Origin: JBFXCS01 sp050181915
Lineage (GTDB): Bacteria > Actinomycetota > Thermoleophilia > Miltoncostaeales > Miltoncostaeaceae
DNA length: 64,000 nucleotides
Direction of reading: 5' to 3'
Assembly: GCA_050181915.1 (NCBI GenBank)
Contig: JBFXCS010000001.1
Coordinates: 992,001-1,056,000, forward strand
Shown piece by piece: positions 26,541 to 35,104 of the stretch. The stretch's first letter is position 1; every line of letters starts with the position of its first letter. Position numbers and translations under genes: made by a program. A model generated the notes under the pieces. That model searched no databases. It saw nothing but the letters and a program-made list of their open reading frames with translations, and was not told the origin of the DNA.

Positions 26541-27262
26541 GCGCCGCCGACGACCTGCTGCGCGAGGCGCTCGCGCCGCTGCGCTCCGTGGCGGAGCCGG
26601 GCGCCGACGAGGTGGCCGCCGTGTTCGCCCGGCGCGCCCGCGCGGACGCGCGCCGCCGCTCGCTCGCCGCGATCGCGGTGGCGCTGGTGATCGCCGCGGC
26701 CGCCGCATCGGCGATCCCGCCGGCGCGCGCCGCCATCGGCGGCGCGTTCGAGCGCTTCGCCTCCGTCCTCACGGGACGCGACGACGCCCATACGGTGATC
26801 GGCCTCACGCCGCAGATGAGCCGCTGGATCGACGGCGGGGAGGGCGCGGTGGTGCTCGCGGCGGCCGGCGGCGAGGAGATGGTGGCCTTCCGCGAGCCGG
26901 CCACCGGTCGCGCCTGCATCGCCTACGGCGTCGGCGGGAGCGAGTGCGACGACGCCGACCTCTGGCGCGAGCGCTTCGGGCGGGGCGGCGCCGACCTGCT
27001 GGCCCCGCTCGCGACCACGCCGGCGCGGGACGAGCGGCTGCTGGTCGCCTGGGGCGTCGCCGGCGAGGACGTCGCATCGGTGCGGCTGGTCTATGCGGAC
27101 GGGACGGCCCGCCAGGCCCCGGTGGGCGCGGCGGGGGGCTTCGCGGTGCGCGCGCCGCGGGGACGCGCGCCGGCCGCCATCGAGGGCCTCGACGGCGCCG
27201 GGCGGATGGTCGCGTCGGCGCGCGCCGACGCGCTGCAGTGGGAGTTCCCGACCGGGCCCTGA
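26537..27262 (+). CDS. Membrane protein, probable anti-sigma factor
   Basis: A 241-residue protein with a cytoplasmic N terminus (about 1-38, helical), one membrane span (about 42-65, LAAIAVALVIAAAAASAIPP) and an extracytoplasmic domain of about 170 residues with one cysteine pair (GRACIAYG, GSECDDADL). The topology and the ATGA overlap with the ECF sigma gene make it the likely anti-sigma factor. No zinc-binding anti-sigma motif (HxxxCxxC) is present in the N-terminal part, so this rests on context. The signal it senses is unknown. Confidence 0.65.
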   Translation: MSAADDLLREALAPLRSVAEPGADEVAAVFARRARADARRRSLAAIAVALVIAAAAASAIPPARAAIGGAFERFASVLTGRDDAHTVIGLTPQMSRWIDGGEGAVVLAAAGGEEMVAFREPATGRACIAYGVGGSECDDADLWRERFGRGGADLLAPLATTPARDERLLVAWGVAGEDVASVRLVYADGTARQAPVGAAGGFAVRAPRGRAPAAIEGLDGAGRMVASARADALQWEFPTGP

Positions 27263-27294
27263 CCGCTATCGCCGGCGACCGCTCCGCACGGCCG

Positions 27295-28611
27295 CTAGCC
27301 GCCGCGGCGGGGGCGCGCCACCCGCGTGGGCTCGCGCGGCGAGATCTGGTCCTGCTCGTTGAACTCGGCGCCCGGCGGCGGCGGCACCGGGCCGTCCAGC
27401 AGGGGATCGCCGGTCTCGACCATCCAGCGCTCCAGGCGCCCGCGCAGGTCGGCCTCCACGCCGGCCAGGGCGGGGTCGCCGGCGACGTTGCGCATCTCGG
27501 CGGGGTCGAACATCAGGTCGTAGAGCTGCTCGCGGTCGATCGGCCGGTCGCTCCAGCCGTTCGCCAGCCACAGCTCCTTGCCGGGGCTGTCGTCCGTGTT
27601 CGCGCGCACCGGCAGCACCCGGTCGTCGAAGCGGCGGATGTACTTCCAGCGATCGGTGCGGATCGCCCGCTGCGGCTCGTAGGCCGCGTGGTAGGTGCCC
27701 TCGGCGAACACCTCCTCGCGCACCGCGGGGGCGCCCTCCGCGAGCGGCAGCAGCGACACGCCCTGCAGCCACGCGGGTCGCTCGATGTCGAGCAGGTCGC
27801 ACACCGTCGGGAAGAGGTCGACGTGGGACACCAGCGCGTCGCTGACCCGGCCCCCCTCGAAGCCGCCGGGGCCGCGCAGGATGAGGAACACGCCGATGCC
27901 CCTGTCCGTGAGCGTCGTCTTGGCGCCGGGGAAGGCCATGCCGTGGTCGGTGGTGCAGATGACCAGCGTGTTCTCGCGCAGCCCGAGGGCGTCGATCTCG
28001 TCGAGCACCGCGCCGACGCCGGCGTCGAGCGAGCGGGCGCTGGCGTTGAACGCCGCCATGTCGCGCCGCGTCTCGGGGGTGTCCGGGAGGTTCGGCGGCG
28101 GCAGCGTGTAGCGCTCCTCCCCCTCGGTGGGGCGGAAGAACTCGCGGTGCGTCTCGAAGAAGCCGACCGACAGGAAGAACGGCTGCGCGGGGGCGTCGCG
28201 CAGCAGGTCGATGGTGACGGGGGCGACGTCGGTGGCCCGGGTGGTCGCGATCTTCACCACCTCGTCGTAGCCGATGATCCCCGGCTCCTTCGAGATGTGC
28301 TGCTCGCCGATCAGCGTCGAGCGATACCCGGCCCGCCGCAGCGTGTGGACGATGTGGTGGCTGTAGTCGTTGAGCGACCAGCCCCGGTGCGCGAGGCCGA
28401 GCATGCCGTTCGAGTGGGCGTGCTGGCCCGTGAGCAGGCATGCCCGGCTGGCCGAGCAGGTCGAGGCGGCGCAGAACGCCCTGCGGAACGCGATGCCCTC
28501 CTCGGCCAGCCCCTGCAGCCGCGGCGTGCTCACCGCGTGGCCGTACGGCTCGATGTGCCGTCCGGTGTCGTGGGAGTGGAGGTAGAGGATGTTCGGACGG
28601 GGCCCGGTCAC
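27295..28611 (-). CDS. Sulfatase (formylglycine-dependent, arylsulfatase-like)
   Basis: Hydrolyses a sulfate ester; the 438-residue enzyme has no signal peptide and would act in the cytosol. The formylglycine motif is CSASR, with Cys52 converted by a maturase to formylglycine (a CxAxR variant of CxPSR), followed by ACLLTGQ. Metal and active-site contacts include NILYLHSHDTGR near the N terminus and CTTDHGMAF (DHG) at about 245. Near the C terminus, KYIRRFDDR and ELYDLMFDPAEMRNVAGDP are usual for choline-sulfatase/heparan-type sulfatases. GTG 28611 overlaps the stop of the sulfotransferase gene (GTGA), so both are made together: one enzyme adds sulfate, the other removes it. Confidence 0.9.
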   Translation of the reverse strand: MTGPRPNILYLHSHDTGRHIEPYGHAVSTPRLQGLAEEGIAFRRAFCAASTCSASRACLLTGQHAHSNGMLGLAHRGWSLNDYSHHIVHTLRRAGYRSTLIGEQHISKEPGIIGYDEVVKIATTRATDVAPVTIDLLRDAPAQPFFLSVGFFETHREFFRPTEGEERYTLPPPNLPDTPETRRDMAAFNASARSLDAGVGAVLDEIDALGLRENTLVICTTDHGMAFPGAKTTLTDRGIGVFLILRGPGGFEGGRVSDALVSHVDLFPTVCDLLDIERPAWLQGVSLLPLAEGAPAVREEVFAEGTYHAAYEPQRAIRTDRWKYIRRFDDRVLPVRANTDDSPGKELWLANGWSDRPIDREQLYDLMFDPAEMRNVAGDPALAGVEADLRGRLERWMVETGDPLLDGPVPPPPGAEFNEQDQISPREPTRVARPRRGG

Positions 28612-29477
28612 CCGGTGCCGGCGTCCGTGTGGAATCGCTCGACCCACTCGTGGGAACGGGTGTCCGACTGCCGCCGCATGGTGGGGCTCGGCAGCGGCCG
28701 GTCGTCGTCGAACGGGATCTCGAGATAGCGGAGCACCTCGCGCACGGTGTCATCATGCCCGTCGGCGAAGTCCTCGTAGACGATCGTCAGCGGATCGATG
28801 CCCGCCGCGGCGAAGTAGGCGTCCCACCACGCCTCCTCGTCGTCCAGGCCGCGGCGCAGGTGGTCGAGCGCGGCGAAGCTGTAGCGCAGCGGCTCCCCGC
28901 GGGCGTCGCGCTCGTCGGCCGCCGGCACCGTCGGGCCGTCCTCGCGCCACTGCCAGGTCTGGAGCGCCCGCCACAGCGATACGGCCTGGCGCACCTTGTC
29001 GCGCCGCACCAGCCGCACGTACCGCAGCCGCGGGAACACGGACGCCAGCAGCGGGTGGATGCCCTGGGGCACGCCGTCGCCCAGCGAGGACCGCAGCCCG
29101 GCGTCGAGGCCCTCCACGTAGGCGGACATGATCTTGGCGCCGAAGACGCCGTTGCTGGTGGTCGCCGTGGCCAGGACCCACGAGACGTACTCGGCGAAGT
29201 GGGTGAAGCGGCGCGGATCGAACAGCGGGTCGACGCGGGTGTCGCCGTCGCGCGGGCCCAGGCGCGGGGGCAGGTCCTCGCGCGGCACGCCCCACAGGTA
29301 CTCGGACGGGCCGCGCGGGACGCCGGTGCGCACCACCTGCTGGAAGTACTCCTCGGGCCGGCCCGCGATGCCGATGCTGGTCAACGCCTCCGACAGGAAG
29401 GTGCTGCCGCTGCGCGGCGTGGTGCAGATGAGGTACGACGAGGTCGGCGCGCCATACAGATAGGTGATCTTCGGCAT
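28608..29477 (-). CDS. Stf0-type sulfotransferase
   Basis: Transfers sulfate from PAPS to a hydroxyl group; Stf0 of mycobacteria sulfates trehalose. The 289-residue protein opens YLICTTPRSGSTFLSEAL (14-31), the 5'-phosphosulfate loop, and later has VRLVRRDKVRQAVSLWRA, the 3'-phosphate-binding element, plus YEDF. Its length equals the Stf0 family. A TATGAT box 6 nt before ATG 29477 is the best -10 in the window and implies a leaderless message. The downstream sulfatase overlaps it. The acceptor here is unknown; trehalose is only a family-based guess. Confidence 0.88.
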   Translation of the reverse strand: MPKITYLYGAPTSSYLICTTPRSGSTFLSEALTSIGIAGRPEEYFQQVVRTGVPRGPSEYLWGVPREDLPPRLGPRDGDTRVDPLFDPRRFTHFAEYVSWVLATATTSNGVFGAKIMSAYVEGLDAGLRSSLGDGVPQGIHPLLASVFPRLRYVRLVRRDKVRQAVSLWRALQTWQWREDGPTVPAADERDARGEPLRYSFAALDHLRRGLDDEEAWWDAYFAAAGIDPLTIVYEDFADGHDDTVREVLRYLEIPFDDDRPLPSPTMRRQSDTRSHEWVERFHTDAGTG

Positions 29478-29489
29478 AAGACGATCATA
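29478..29489 (-). promoter_or_regulatory. Leaderless-type -10 element (near-consensus)
   Basis: TATGAT (minus strand, 29484-29489) ends 6 nt before the sulfotransferase ATG at 29477. Confidence 0.55.
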
Positions 29490-29514
29490 TCCATCCGATC
29501 ATCCCGCCGGCGGG

Positions 29515-30432
29515 TCACTCGCCCGATGGCTGCGCCAGCATCATCCCCAGGAAGAGGCCGATGATCCACAGGGCCAGGGCCACGATGCCGAGCACCAGGC
29601 CGGCGATCGCCATGCCGCGACCGCCGATGCGGCCCTCGGTCGCCGCGTTGTCGTCCAGGGCCAGCAGCCCGAAGGCCACGGCCGGGCCGGCGGTGACGAA
29701 GATGAAGAGGCCCACGATGCCGAGCACCAGCGCCGTCACGGCCTTGCCGTCGCCCGGGGCGGCGCCGGGCACCGGGCCGGTGACGGGCCTGCGCAGCCCG
29801 ATGATCGCCAGGATCGCGCCCGCGAAGAACAGCAGCGAGCCGCCCACCAGCAGCCAGCCGGCGCCGCGCAGGCTGACGTCCAGGTCGTCGACGAAGTCGC
29901 CCGAGCTCCGGAACCCGATCACCGCGAAGGCGAGGATCGCGCCGAAGAGGGCGGCCACGCCGATGCCGCTGATGCGGGCCCACAGCCACGGCAGGGCCGC
30001 GGCGGCGAGGCACAGGACCGTGCCCACGATGCCGAGCCAGGCGCCGCCGGCCATGGTGATGGTGTTGAGGCCGAAGGGCGTCTGCTGCTCGACGATCACC
30101 GAGCCGGCCGACGAGGCGGCGAGGATCCCCCCGACCGCCGCCACCCCGAAGCCGATCCGCCCCAGCAGCAGGGGCGGACGGAGATCGTCCGCGGCCGTGC
30201 CGCCGGCCGCGGCGACCCCGGCCGCGGCCACGCTGCCCGTGGGCGCCGTGTGGGAGGTCGTCGCCTCGCCGGTCGGCGTGGGCGGCGACGGCGGCGTGGG
30301 CGGGTAGCCCTGGATCGGGTCGATCGCCATCCCGCCGTTCTCGCTCACGTGCTCCGTCCAGATCGATCCGTCCCAGTAGCGCAGGCGCCCCTGCCGGGTG
30401 GGGTCCGGATACCAGCCCGCCGCCGTAGACAT
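29515..30432 (-). CDS. DUF2510/DUF4190-type membrane protein
   Basis: A 305-residue membrane protein of unknown function. The N terminus is a DUF2510 unit (AGWYPDPTRQGRLRYWDGSI), a short actinobacterial cytoplasmic module that precedes membrane domains. A Pro/Thr-rich linker follows (about 42-75), then six to seven hydrophobic segments. The last 75 residues (about 225-300) match a DUF4190 pattern: AVTALVLGIVGLFIFVTAGP and a second helix LVLGIVALALWIIG. GAGGGGAGG stands 6 nt before ATG 30432, with TAGCCT upstream as a possible -10. Such proteins are often near cell-envelope genes, as here. Confidence 0.82.
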   Translation of the reverse strand: MSTAAGWYPDPTRQGRLRYWDGSIWTEHVSENGGMAIDPIQGYPPTPPSPPTPTGEATTSHTAPTGSVAAAGVAAAGGTAADDLRPPLLLGRIGFGVAAVGGILAASSAGSVIVEQQTPFGLNTITMAGGAWLGIVGTVLCLAAAALPWLWARISGIGVAALFGAILAFAVIGFRSSGDFVDDLDVSLRGAGWLLVGGSLLFFAGAILAIIGLRRPVTGPVPGAAPGDGKAVTALVLGIVGLFIFVTAGPAVAFGLLALDDNAATEGRIGGRGMAIAGLVLGIVALALWIIGLFLGMMLAQPSGE

Positions 30433-30466
30433 CCACGCCTCCCCTCGTCGCCTCGACCCGGGCAGG

Positions 30467-31588
30467 CTACCCGGAGCGGCGGCCGCCCTTCAGCGGCAGG
30501 CCGTCACAGGAGCCTCCGCCCGCCAGGCGCGAGCGCGCGGCCCGGGCGACGTCGGCGATGAAGCGGTCGCCGGAGTAGTCGCTCACCCCGGAGGCGCTCC
30601 ACGTCATCGCCACCGCCACCACCGGGCCGCTGCGCAGGTAGACGACGCCGCCGTCGTGCTTCACCTCCTCGGTGTATCCGCTCTTGTGGGCGAGGGGCAC
30701 GTCGGCCGGCAGGCCCGCCCGCAGCTTGGTGGCGTCGCGGACGTCGAGCAGCCGGGCGAGCAGCTCGGCGCGGGCCTCCATCTGGTCGATGCCCAGCCGC
30801 GCGACCCCTCCGCGGCCCACCGCGCCGCGGTGGATCGCCGTCATCAGCCGGGCGAGCTCGAAGGGGGTGGTGACGAAGTTCGTGTAGAGGGCCGGCTGCG
30901 ACACCGTCCGGATCGGCAGCGGGGTGCGCTCGTCGATGATGTACGGGCGCCGCACGAGCGACCGGTCGAGCCCCAGGTCGTGCAGCGTGTCGGTGACGCT
31001 CGCCGCGCCCGAGGTGCCGGAGCCCCCGCCGAGGGCGGCGAGCACCTGGTTGGCGGCGACGTCGTCCGAGTCGACGACCATGCGGTCGAGCAGCGACGCG
31101 AGATCGCGCGCGCGGCCGCGCCGCACCGCGTCCACCAGGATCGCGGCCTTCAGCGTGCTGGCGGCGGGGAACTGGGCGTCGGCGTTGTAGCTCGCCCCGC
31201 ATCCGGTGACCAGGTGCTGCACGTACACGCCCGCGGTGGCGGGCAGGCCGCGCACCAGGCGGTCGATGTCGCCCTGCAGGCGCCGGTCGGTGAAGCCGGG
31301 GATGCGCCCGGCCCGCCGCCCGGACGGCGGCAGCACGCGCACCCGCACGGTGGCCGACCAGCGCGCGCCGCCGGCGCCGGCGGCGCGCACCCGCACGGCG
31401 TGGACGCCGAGCGGCAGGGGCACGGCCACCGTGCGCGGGCCGGCCGGCACGCCCATGCGCGCCGTGATGCGCCCGTCGGCCTGCACCTCGACGCGCCGCG
31501 TGCCGGAGCCCAGCCGCACCGCCATCGTCCCGAAGCTCACGGCCGGCGCCGAGATCACCGGCGCGGGAGGCGCGGCCTGCGCGATCAC
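30467..31588 (-). CDS. Class A beta-lactamase-related serine hydrolase
   Basis: A 373-residue protein of the penicillin-recognising fold. After an N-terminal region of about 130 residues of unknown fold comes the catalytic domain. The Ser-x-x-Lys motif is in FPAASTLKAAIL, the second motif is VDSDDVAANQ (SDD where class A enzymes have SDN), and the third is LAHKSGYTEE (KSG). It may be a beta-lactamase, D,D-peptidase or esterase; the SDD change argues against a classical beta-lactamase. No clear signal peptide is seen from GTG 31588, which is odd for an envelope enzyme. The GTG overlaps the stop of the acyltransferase gene (GTGA). Confidence 0.8.
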   Translation of the reverse strand: MIAQAAPPAPVISAPAVSFGTMAVRLGSGTRRVEVQADGRITARMGVPAGPRTVAVPLPLGVHAVRVRAAGAGGARWSATVRVRVLPPSGRRAGRIPGFTDRRLQGDIDRLVRGLPATAGVYVQHLVTGCGASYNADAQFPAASTLKAAILVDAVRRGRARDLASLLDRMVVDSDDVAANQVLAALGGGSGTSGAASVTDTLHDLGLDRSLVRRPYIIDERTPLPIRTVSQPALYTNFVTTPFELARLMTAIHRGAVGRGGVARLGIDQMEARAELLARLLDVRDATKLRAGLPADVPLAHKSGYTEEVKHDGGVVYLRSGPVVAVAMTWSASGVSDYSGDRFIADVARAARSRLAGGGSCDGLPLKGGRRSG

Positions 31589-32265
31589 GGGTGGGCCCGC
31601 GCGATCGGATCGAGCAGCGCCGCCACGGAGGCGCGGGCGCGCGCCGTGAGGTCGGCCGCCCGCTGCCTGCGGCTCCCCGTCGCGGCCGCCGCGAGGGGCT
31701 CGCCCACCGCCACGAAGACCGGCCCCCGGCCCACGACGCGCCGCTCGCGGAGGATGCGATGGGTGCCCCAGACCGCCATCGGCACGACGGCCGTGCCCGG
31801 GGTCAGCCCCAGGTTGCCCATCCCCTCGTGGAACTCCCCCATCGGCCCGCCCCAGCTGGGCGACCCCTCCGGGAACATCACCACCACGCGACCGACGGCG
31901 AGCTGCTCGCGGGCGTAGCGCATGGCGCGCACGTCGGCCTCGCCCACCCGGATCGGGAAGGCGCCGAGCTGGAACAGCAGGCGCGCGACGGGGCGGCTCG
32001 TGAAGTGCATCGACAGCGCCATGTACTGGGCGGGGCGCGGCACGCAGGCGAGGCCGACGAACAGCGGGTCGATGTCGCCGACGTGGTTGGCGACGACCAG
32101 CACCCCGCCGCTGCGGGGCATGCGGCGGCGCCCCGCCACGCGGAAGCCCACCAGCCAGGGGGTGGTGGGCTCCAGCACGGCCCGCGCGAACCTCCACAGG
32201 GGCACCGACAGCCCCGCCGCGGGCGGAAACCAGTGCACGCGCTCGTCGACCGGCCCGCCGCTCAT
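31585..32265 (-). CDS. 1-acyl-sn-glycerol-3-phosphate acyltransferase family (PlsC-like)
   Basis: Adds an acyl chain to a glycerolipid or related acceptor at the membrane. The 226-residue protein has the HX4D catalytic motif in VVANHVGDIDPLF (about 60-72) and the acceptor-binding motif MFPEGSPS (about 132-139), both typical of PlsC. Length is normal. It is in an operon with the serine hydrolase gene, overlapping by GTGA, so both may be involved in envelope maintenance. Whether it makes phosphatidic acid for general lipid synthesis or modifies a special lipid cannot be decided here. Confidence 0.88.
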   Translation of the reverse strand: MSGGPVDERVHWFPPAAGLSVPLWRFARAVLEPTTPWLVGFRVAGRRRMPRSGGVLVVANHVGDIDPLFVGLACVPRPAQYMALSMHFTSRPVARLLFQLGAFPIRVGEADVRAMRYAREQLAVGRVVVMFPEGSPSWGGPMGEFHEGMGNLGLTPGTAVVPMAVWGTHRILRERRVVGRGPVFVAVGEPLAAAATGSRRQRAADLTARARASVAALLDPIARAHP

Positions 32266-32315
32266 GTGCGCTCCGGGACTACAGTCGCCGCCGCGGCTGC
32301 CGATACAGACCCGGC

Positions 32316-32828
32316 ATGCCCGCTCTCACCCGGATCTCCCTGGGTGCGCTGGCGGCCGGTGCCGTCCTGGCCGTCGCGCCCTCCCCCGGCTCCGCCGCGC
32401 CCGCCCCTGCCGCCCTGTCGCCCGCCGCCCTGGAGCGCTCGCTGCTGGCCCAGAGCAACCGCGTGCGCACCGACGCGGGCCTGCCGCGGCTGAGGTCGTC
32501 GGCCGTGCTGAGGCGACCGGCGCGCGGCCACAGCCGCTTCCTGCTGTCCCTGGGGCGCCTCACCCACGACGGCGCCGACGGCTCGCCCTTCTGGACCCGC
32601 CTGGTGGCGGCGGGCTTCCCCGCCGGCCGCAGCACCGGCGAGAACCTGGCCCAGACCAGCACCTGCTCGGCGGCCGCGGCCCGGACGGTGGTGAACGCCT
32701 GGCTCCGCAGCCCCGGACACCGCCGCAACCTACTGGATCGCCGCTTCCGCCTGGTGGGCATCGGCGTGGCCATCGCGCCGGGCTGCGCGACGGCGACGGT
32801 CACCGCCGACTACGGCGCCGCCGGGTAG
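32316..32828 (+). CDS. Secreted CAP/SCP-domain protein
   Basis: A 170-residue exported protein. The signal peptide (about 1-28, ending GSAAP) is followed by a CAP domain (about 38-165). It shows LLAQSNRVRTDAGLPRL, GHSRFLLSLGRLTHDG with a conserved His, GENLAQT, and AWLRSPGHRRNLLDRRF with the second His, and ends with GIGVAI. Two cysteines (STCSAA, PGCATA) probably pair. Bacterial CAP proteins are common in spore-formers and actinobacteria but their role is mostly unknown. It is divergent from the PlsC-like gene, with 50 bp between starts, and converges on the Fe-S carrier gene. Confidence 0.88.
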   Translation: MPALTRISLGALAAGAVLAVAPSPGSAAPAPAALSPAALERSLLAQSNRVRTDAGLPRLRSSAVLRRPARGHSRFLLSLGRLTHDGADGSPFWTRLVAAGFPAGRSTGENLAQTSTCSAAAARTVVNAWLRSPGHRRNLLDRRFRLVGIGVAIAPGCATATVTADYGAAG

Positions 32829-32858
32829 CCCCGGCGCCCGGCCGGCGCCGCGCCCGAC

Positions 32859-33179
32859 CTACGCCTGGAAGGACTTGCCGCAGCCGCAGGAGGCGGAGGC
32901 GTTCGGGTTGTTGATGAGGAACCCGGCGCCCTGGAAGCCCTCCTCGTAGTCCAGCTCGACCCCGAGCAGGTACGGCACGCTGAAGCGGTCCACGATCACG
33001 CGGACGCCGTCGCTCTCGACGACCTCGTCCCCGTCCTCCGGTCCGCTGAGCGAGAGGGCGTACTCGAAACCGGAGCATCCGCCGGGCACCACCTGCACGC
33101 GCAGCCCCGCCCGGGGATCCCCCTCGGCGGCGATCAGCTCGCGCAGCTTGTCCTTGGCCTCATGGGTGAGCGTGACCAT
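32859..33179 (-). CDS. A-type iron-sulfur cluster carrier (HesB/IscA/ErpA family)
   Basis: A 106-residue carrier that receives Fe-S clusters from the assembly machinery and hands them to target enzymes. The three conserved cysteines are visible: VPGGCSGFEY (about Cys35) and SASCGCGKSFQA at the C terminus (CGC). Length and ends are normal for the family. The ATG at 33179 matches the conserved opening VTLTHEAKDKLRELI. No other Fe-S assembly gene is in the window, so it appears to stand alone. Which member (ErpA, IscA or SufA) it is cannot be told by eye. Confidence 0.93.
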   Translation of the reverse strand: MVTLTHEAKDKLRELIAAEGDPRAGLRVQVVPGGCSGFEYALSLSGPEDGDEVVESDGVRVIVDRFSVPYLLGVELDYEEGFQGAGFLINNPNASASCGCGKSFQA

Positions 33180-33256
33180 CTCGGCCCCTCGAGCGACGTT
33201 TTCCGGACCCACCGAGTGTGGCAAAGCCCCCGGACGCCCGCAAGATCGTTCTCCCG

Positions 33257-34261
33257 TTAACGAGTCGGCGCCGACGCGGGGCGGACCTCCTCCGCGGACC
33301 GGTGGGCGCCCAGCGGCAGGGGGCGCCCGGTGAACGCCAGCACGGCCTGGGAGGTCGCCCAGATCGAGGTCGTGCCGGAGGACGGCGCGTTGCGCAGGCC
33401 CCCGTCCGGCTGCTGCAGGCGGCGCAGCGCCGCGAGCGGGCCGCCGCCGCGGCTCCACGGACCGGAGCGGAGATCGACCCCCATCGACGACAGTCCGACC
33501 GCGACCCAGGCGGTGGTGAGCGCGGTGGTGGGGCTCCCCGGCACGGGGCCGAAGCCGCCGTCGGCGTGCTGCGCGGCGCGCAGGTAGGCCCGGGCCCGCC
33601 GCAGGGAGGGCGATCGGACCGGATCGGCCCCGGCGGCGACGACGGCCTGCACCGCCACGGAGGTGCTGTTCGGATCGGAGCCGGGCGAGGCGGTGCGCGC
33701 CCACCCCCCGTCCCCGCGCTGGCGCCGCTCGATCGATGCGCGCGCGAGCCGGATCGCCCGCGACCCGGCGGGCAGGCCGGCCGCGCGCAGCGCCAGCAGC
33801 CCCCACGCCGTGCTCGACACGTCGTCCCCGATCGCGCCGTCGGCCGCCTGCGCCAGCACGATCTCGCGCACCGCGTTGCGCCCGTCCAGGGCGCGCGGGT
33901 CGAGGCCCGAGGCGGCCGCCGCGACGGCCGTGCGCTCCAGGTCCGCCAGCGGCAGGCGCGCGACGTCGCTCCACACCGCCCGCCGCAGCGACGCGCCGCC
34001 GCGGCTCCACCCCGCCGGGTCCTGCCCCGCCCCCGCCACGGCCAGCGCCGCCCACGCGCTCGGCCCCGGCCGGGTGCCGCGCGCGTCGTCGCTGAAGCCG
34101 CCGCCGCGCGGATCCTGCCAGCGGGCGAGGTGATCGAGGGCCCGGTCGAGGGCGTCCGTGGCGGAGGCCGCGGCGGGCAGCGCCGCCCCGAGCCCGGCAG
34201 CCGCGACGACGGCGGCGCCGGCGCGCCGCCATGCCCCTCTGCCCGGATGCCTGCGCGCCAT
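33257..34261 (-). CDS. Secreted prenyltransferase/squalene-cyclase-like repeat protein
   Basis: A 334-residue exported protein with a signal peptide (about 1-32) and an alpha/alpha-barrel made of repeated helical pairs. QW-like repeat markers recur: QDPRGGGFSDD, QAADGAIGDD, RQRGDGGWA, QHADGGFGP and QQPDGGLRN. There is no DxDD or DxD catalytic motif of terpene cyclases. Such secreted barrels in Gram-positive bacteria are probably binding proteins rather than enzymes. ATG 34261 puts the signal peptide first; an earlier in-frame start at 34384 overlaps the promoter of the divergent gene. Confidence 0.75.
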   Translation of the reverse strand: MARRHPGRGAWRRAGAAVVAAAGLGAALPAAASATDALDRALDHLARWQDPRGGGFSDDARGTRPGPSAWAALAVAGAGQDPAGWSRGGASLRRAVWSDVARLPLADLERTAVAAAASGLDPRALDGRNAVREIVLAQAADGAIGDDVSSTAWGLLALRAAGLPAGSRAIRLARASIERRQRGDGGWARTASPGSDPNSTSVAVQAVVAAGADPVRSPSLRRARAYLRAAQHADGGFGPVPGSPTTALTTAWVAVGLSSMGVDLRSGPWSRGGGPLAALRRLQQPDGGLRNAPSSGTTSIWATSQAVLAFTGRPLPLGAHRSAEEVRPASAPTR

Positions 34262-34350
34262 CGGGTCAGATGTACGGGCCCGGGGGTGACGGGACAACTC
34301 CCCATCCGTCGGGATCGCCCCCGCCGACGGACAGCGGGGGCGATCGTTGT

Positions 34351-34362
34351 TACCCTCGACCC
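34351..34362 (+). promoter_or_regulatory. Leaderless-type -10 element
   Basis: TACCCT at 34351-34356 ends 6 nt before the GTG at 34363. Confidence 0.42.
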
Positions 34363-34857
34363 GTGGACGCTCCGCGCCGCTCACCCCTCAGCCGGTTGCT
34401 GGTCGACGACGAGGGCGACGTCAGGACGACGCGCCTCGTCGGCTTCGGCGTGCTGGCCGCGGTGATCCTGGGCGTCGGGATGTTCGCGGCCCTGCTGGCC
34501 GCCGGCGCGGGCAGCCCCGGCACGCTGGCCGTGTGGCTGATCGCCGCCTTCATCCTGGTCAAGCTGCCGTTCCTCGCCCTCATCTGGTGGCTCATCTCGC
34601 GGCGCGCCGACCCCGAGGGCGGCGGCGGGTGGTCACAGCGCGAATGCGGCGAGATCCTCCGCTATCTCGAGACCCAGGCCGGCGAGGCCGTCGGCCGGCC
34701 CGACGCGGCGAAGCGGCTGGCGTACTTCAGCCGCGAGGCGTGGTTCGTGGCCGACGGGGCGACCGACCGGGACAAGGCCGCCGCGGTGGCCACGGCCATC
34801 CGCATCGAGGGCCTCGCCACCCGCGCCGGCGCGCGCCCGGCGCGCCTGGGCGCCTGA
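34363..34857 (+). CDS. Small two-span membrane protein, function unknown
   Basis: I do not recognise this 164-residue protein. It has two membrane spans (about 27-50 and 55-78) near the N terminus, then a cytoplasmic tail of about 80 residues with ECGEILRYLETQAGEAVGR and YFSREAWFVADGATDRDKA. The N-terminal SRLLVDDEGDVRTTRLVG is acidic and basic by turns. The GTG at 34363 is set by the TACCCT box, giving a leaderless message. It is divergent from the QW-like repeat gene and converges on a small zinc-ribbon gene with a 7-nt gap. Confidence 0.68.
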   Translation: MDAPRRSPLSRLLVDDEGDVRTTRLVGFGVLAAVILGVGMFAALLAAGAGSPGTLAVWLIAAFILVKLPFLALIWWLISRRADPEGGGGWSQRECGEILRYLETQAGEAVGRPDAAKRLAYFSREAWFVADGATDRDKAAAVATAIRIEGLATRAGARPARLGA

Positions 34858-34864
34858 CGGCCTC

Positions 34865-35035
34865 TCAGCCGCCGCGCGGCATCTCCCGGGCGCACGCGGG
34901 GCAGCGCCACACGTTCACCGCCGTGTCGCGCGGCACCGCGCGCCCCCGCACGGTGCCGTGGGCGCGCGTCGCGGGGCGCATCACGATGCCGCACTTCGGG
35001 CAGTTCGGCGGGGCCTCGGTGGGCTCGTCGGCCAT
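34865..35035 (-). CDS. 56-residue zinc-ribbon protein
   Basis: A tiny protein with two CxxC pairs, NCPKCGIVM near residue 12 and WRCPACARE near residue 45, spaced as in a single rubredoxin-like zinc ribbon. The region between is basic (THRA...RGRAV type) and could touch nucleic acid. The ATG at 35035 lies 6 nt after TAGGGT on the minus strand, the leaderless pattern seen elsewhere. There is no wider family that I recognise. The two CxxC pairs in frame, a promoter at the right place and the stop just beyond the neighbouring gene all support a real gene. Confidence 0.68.
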   Translation of the reverse strand: MADEPTEAPPNCPKCGIVMRPATRAHGTVRGRAVPRDTAVNVWRCPACAREMPRGG

Positions 35036-35047
35036 GGCACGACCCTA
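35036..35047 (-). promoter_or_regulatory. Leaderless-type -10 element
   Basis: TAGGGT (minus strand, 35042-35047) ends 6 nt before the zinc-ribbon ATG at 35035. Confidence 0.4.
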
Positions 35048-35104
35048 TAAGAAGGTCTTTCAGGGTGACGGTCCGCAGCCGCCGGGGCCCCGCCGGGCTC
35101 CCGC

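Noticed and set aside
32831..32850. GGCGCC-rich inverted repeat after the CAP gene as a terminator
   Set aside because: The arms are themselves palindromic GGCGCC units common in this GC-rich DNA, with no distinct stem and loop.
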